Shown: positions 62,993 to 64,000 of the stretch, one piece after another
How the letters are laid out: the number at the start of each line of letters is the position of its first letter
Numbering within the stretch: the stretch's first letter is position 1
Origin: Volvox africanus
Lineage: Eukaryota > Chlorophyta > Chlorophyceae > Chlamydomonadales > Volvocaceae
Direction: 5' to 3'
Length of the DNA: 64,000 nucleotides
Assembly (NCBI GenBank): GCA_030268105.1
Contig: BSDZ01000022.1
Span: 62,001 to 126,000 of the forward strand
Notes under the pieces: generated by a model
Databases searched by the model: none
The model's input: only the letters and a program-made list of their open reading frames with translations
Told to the model about the DNA's origin: nothing
Position numbers and translations under genes: made by a program

Positions 62993-64000
62993 TGAGGGCG
63001 AAGCGAAGCAGGTAGCTCATCATCATCCACATCTGCCGTACAATCTCATCTAGGTACGGAGGGTTTCATTGGAGGGCCTGCATACCCTATGCGGATCTTC
63101 CGTCCCCATGGACATCCATGGACGTATCTTTCCCGCCGTGCCATTGTATGTATGCTTCCATCCAAGTGCGTGTGTGGAGCACCTTGACTAAATGTACAGC
63201 CAACCTTGCCATTTACAACTTAACCAGAATCTCACACCCGCAGCTGCGGATTCACCTATGGGCGAGCTCCGAGTCTTTGTGCCGTAGGGCACGTAGTGCA
63301 ACGGTGACTCCTTGCTAGTTACATTATAGTAGTGACTTATAAAGAATGAAGAAGTGTCTGTCTCAACTATCCAGGCACCTTAAATAGTGCTGCCTGGTAC
63401 AAAAGGGGGCCTTACGTCTATTCGAAACTGGCGCGCATTCTACAACTGACACTGTTGTACGAATGCTCGCATTCAAGTGGTCCCATGCGACTTGACCAAG
63501 TTCTATGCGTTAGATCTATTATAACTAATCTATTATTACGCAATTACGTTAATGTCATATAAAGCTAAATTACGAGTCATATAAAGCTAAATTACGACAA
63601 CTCAGATTCACTCTTTCTGGCGCTTCTGCGCCATTCGCCCTGTTACACAAAGTGTGTCTTGGATCATGAAAGTGGATGACATACTACAACTGTGTCTGAC
63701 ATACTCCCGCCTTTTCATTACTTGCATCTCACACATACATCTATCCTGCGTACCATCCCATTCACACGCCTATCGTATTGCACATCGTCATACTGAGACA
63801 GTGAAACAGTCATTTAACATAACAGTGCTTCTGAAACGCGCACCAATAGATGATCATCCTTTTGTTATGGCAGACGCACACACAAAGGCCGTTAGATGTA
63901 TCTCAGCTGCACATCCGAGGTATCATGCGTGGCTGGGGCAGCTGGAAGGCAGACACGTCTTAATACAACATTTCCTTCTATGTGGATACATACTTTCACA

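Larger units (their letters stand above)
1..64000 (-). repeat. Tandem U2 snRNA / tRNA-Thr repeat array
   Basis: The window is filled by head-to-tail units with a 2,243-bp core plus a (TACCC)n tract. Order on the minus strand is: CAG-rich tract, TAGGG tract, U2 promoter region, U2 snRNA, about 1.2 kb spacer, tRNA-Thr, AT-rich spacer. Subtracting the TACCC tract leaves exactly 2,243 bp in all plain left-hand units, and every other unit is explained by discrete indels or transposons. The array runs off both ends of the window, so its full size is unknown. Neighbouring units are nearly identical, as expected for concerted evolution of a multicopy RNA gene family. Confidence 0.97.
62531..64000 (-). 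repeat. Array unit 17 (partial, right edge)
   Basis: Holds tRNA-Thr at 62921-62992 and the spacer, and is cut off before its U2. The CAG tract is 3 bp shorter than usual. Confidence 0.93.

Overview
This window is eukaryotic repeat DNA, most likely from the green lineage (a green alga is the best guess, not proven). It is one tandem array. A core unit of 2,243 bp plus a variable (TACCC)n tract recurs 18 times: 16 complete units and one partial unit at each end. Each standard unit carries, on the minus strand, a complete U2 spliceosomal snRNA gene (188 nt) and, about 1.2 kb downstream of it, a tRNA-Thr(UGU) gene. U2 is recognised by its 5' end, its branch-site recognition segment, its Sm site and helices that covary with the canonical ones. 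The green-lineage hint rests on a motif like the plant snRNA upstream element 65-76 bp before U2, a plant-like 3' box after it, and the look of the two retrotransposons.

Layout: units are counted here from the segment just after each TACCC tract. Positions 1-6868 hold one partial and two plain units. Positions 6869-14578, 14579-22268 and 24702-32386 are three 7.7-kb units, each carrying the same 5'-truncated non-LTR retrotransposon (AP endonuclease, reverse transcriptase, C-terminal Cys/His motif) at the same site. A plain unit (22269-24701) separates the second from the third. Unit 32387-42216 carries a complete, young Ty3/gypsy chromovirus (33820-41290) with 824-bp LTRs and a 5-bp target duplication. 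From 42217 to the end the units are plain but belong to a diverging subfamily. Two of them (47247-50662) have lost the tRNA gene through one 653-bp deletion, one has a 459-bp TACCC tract, and those from 50663 on carry a 22-bp duplication.

Every unit length can be accounted for exactly: core 2,243 bp + TACCC tract, plus LINE 5,117 + 11 (target duplication) + 219 (flank duplication), or chromovirus 7,471 + 5 + 1, or -653, -4, +22, +24. The array therefore evolved by amplification of whole units, a few discrete indels and two transposon insertions. U2, tRNA, LINE and chromovirus all read on the minus strand. There are no convincing host protein genes. The open frames in the spacer are translations of microsatellites or chance frames, many opened by GTG or TTG.
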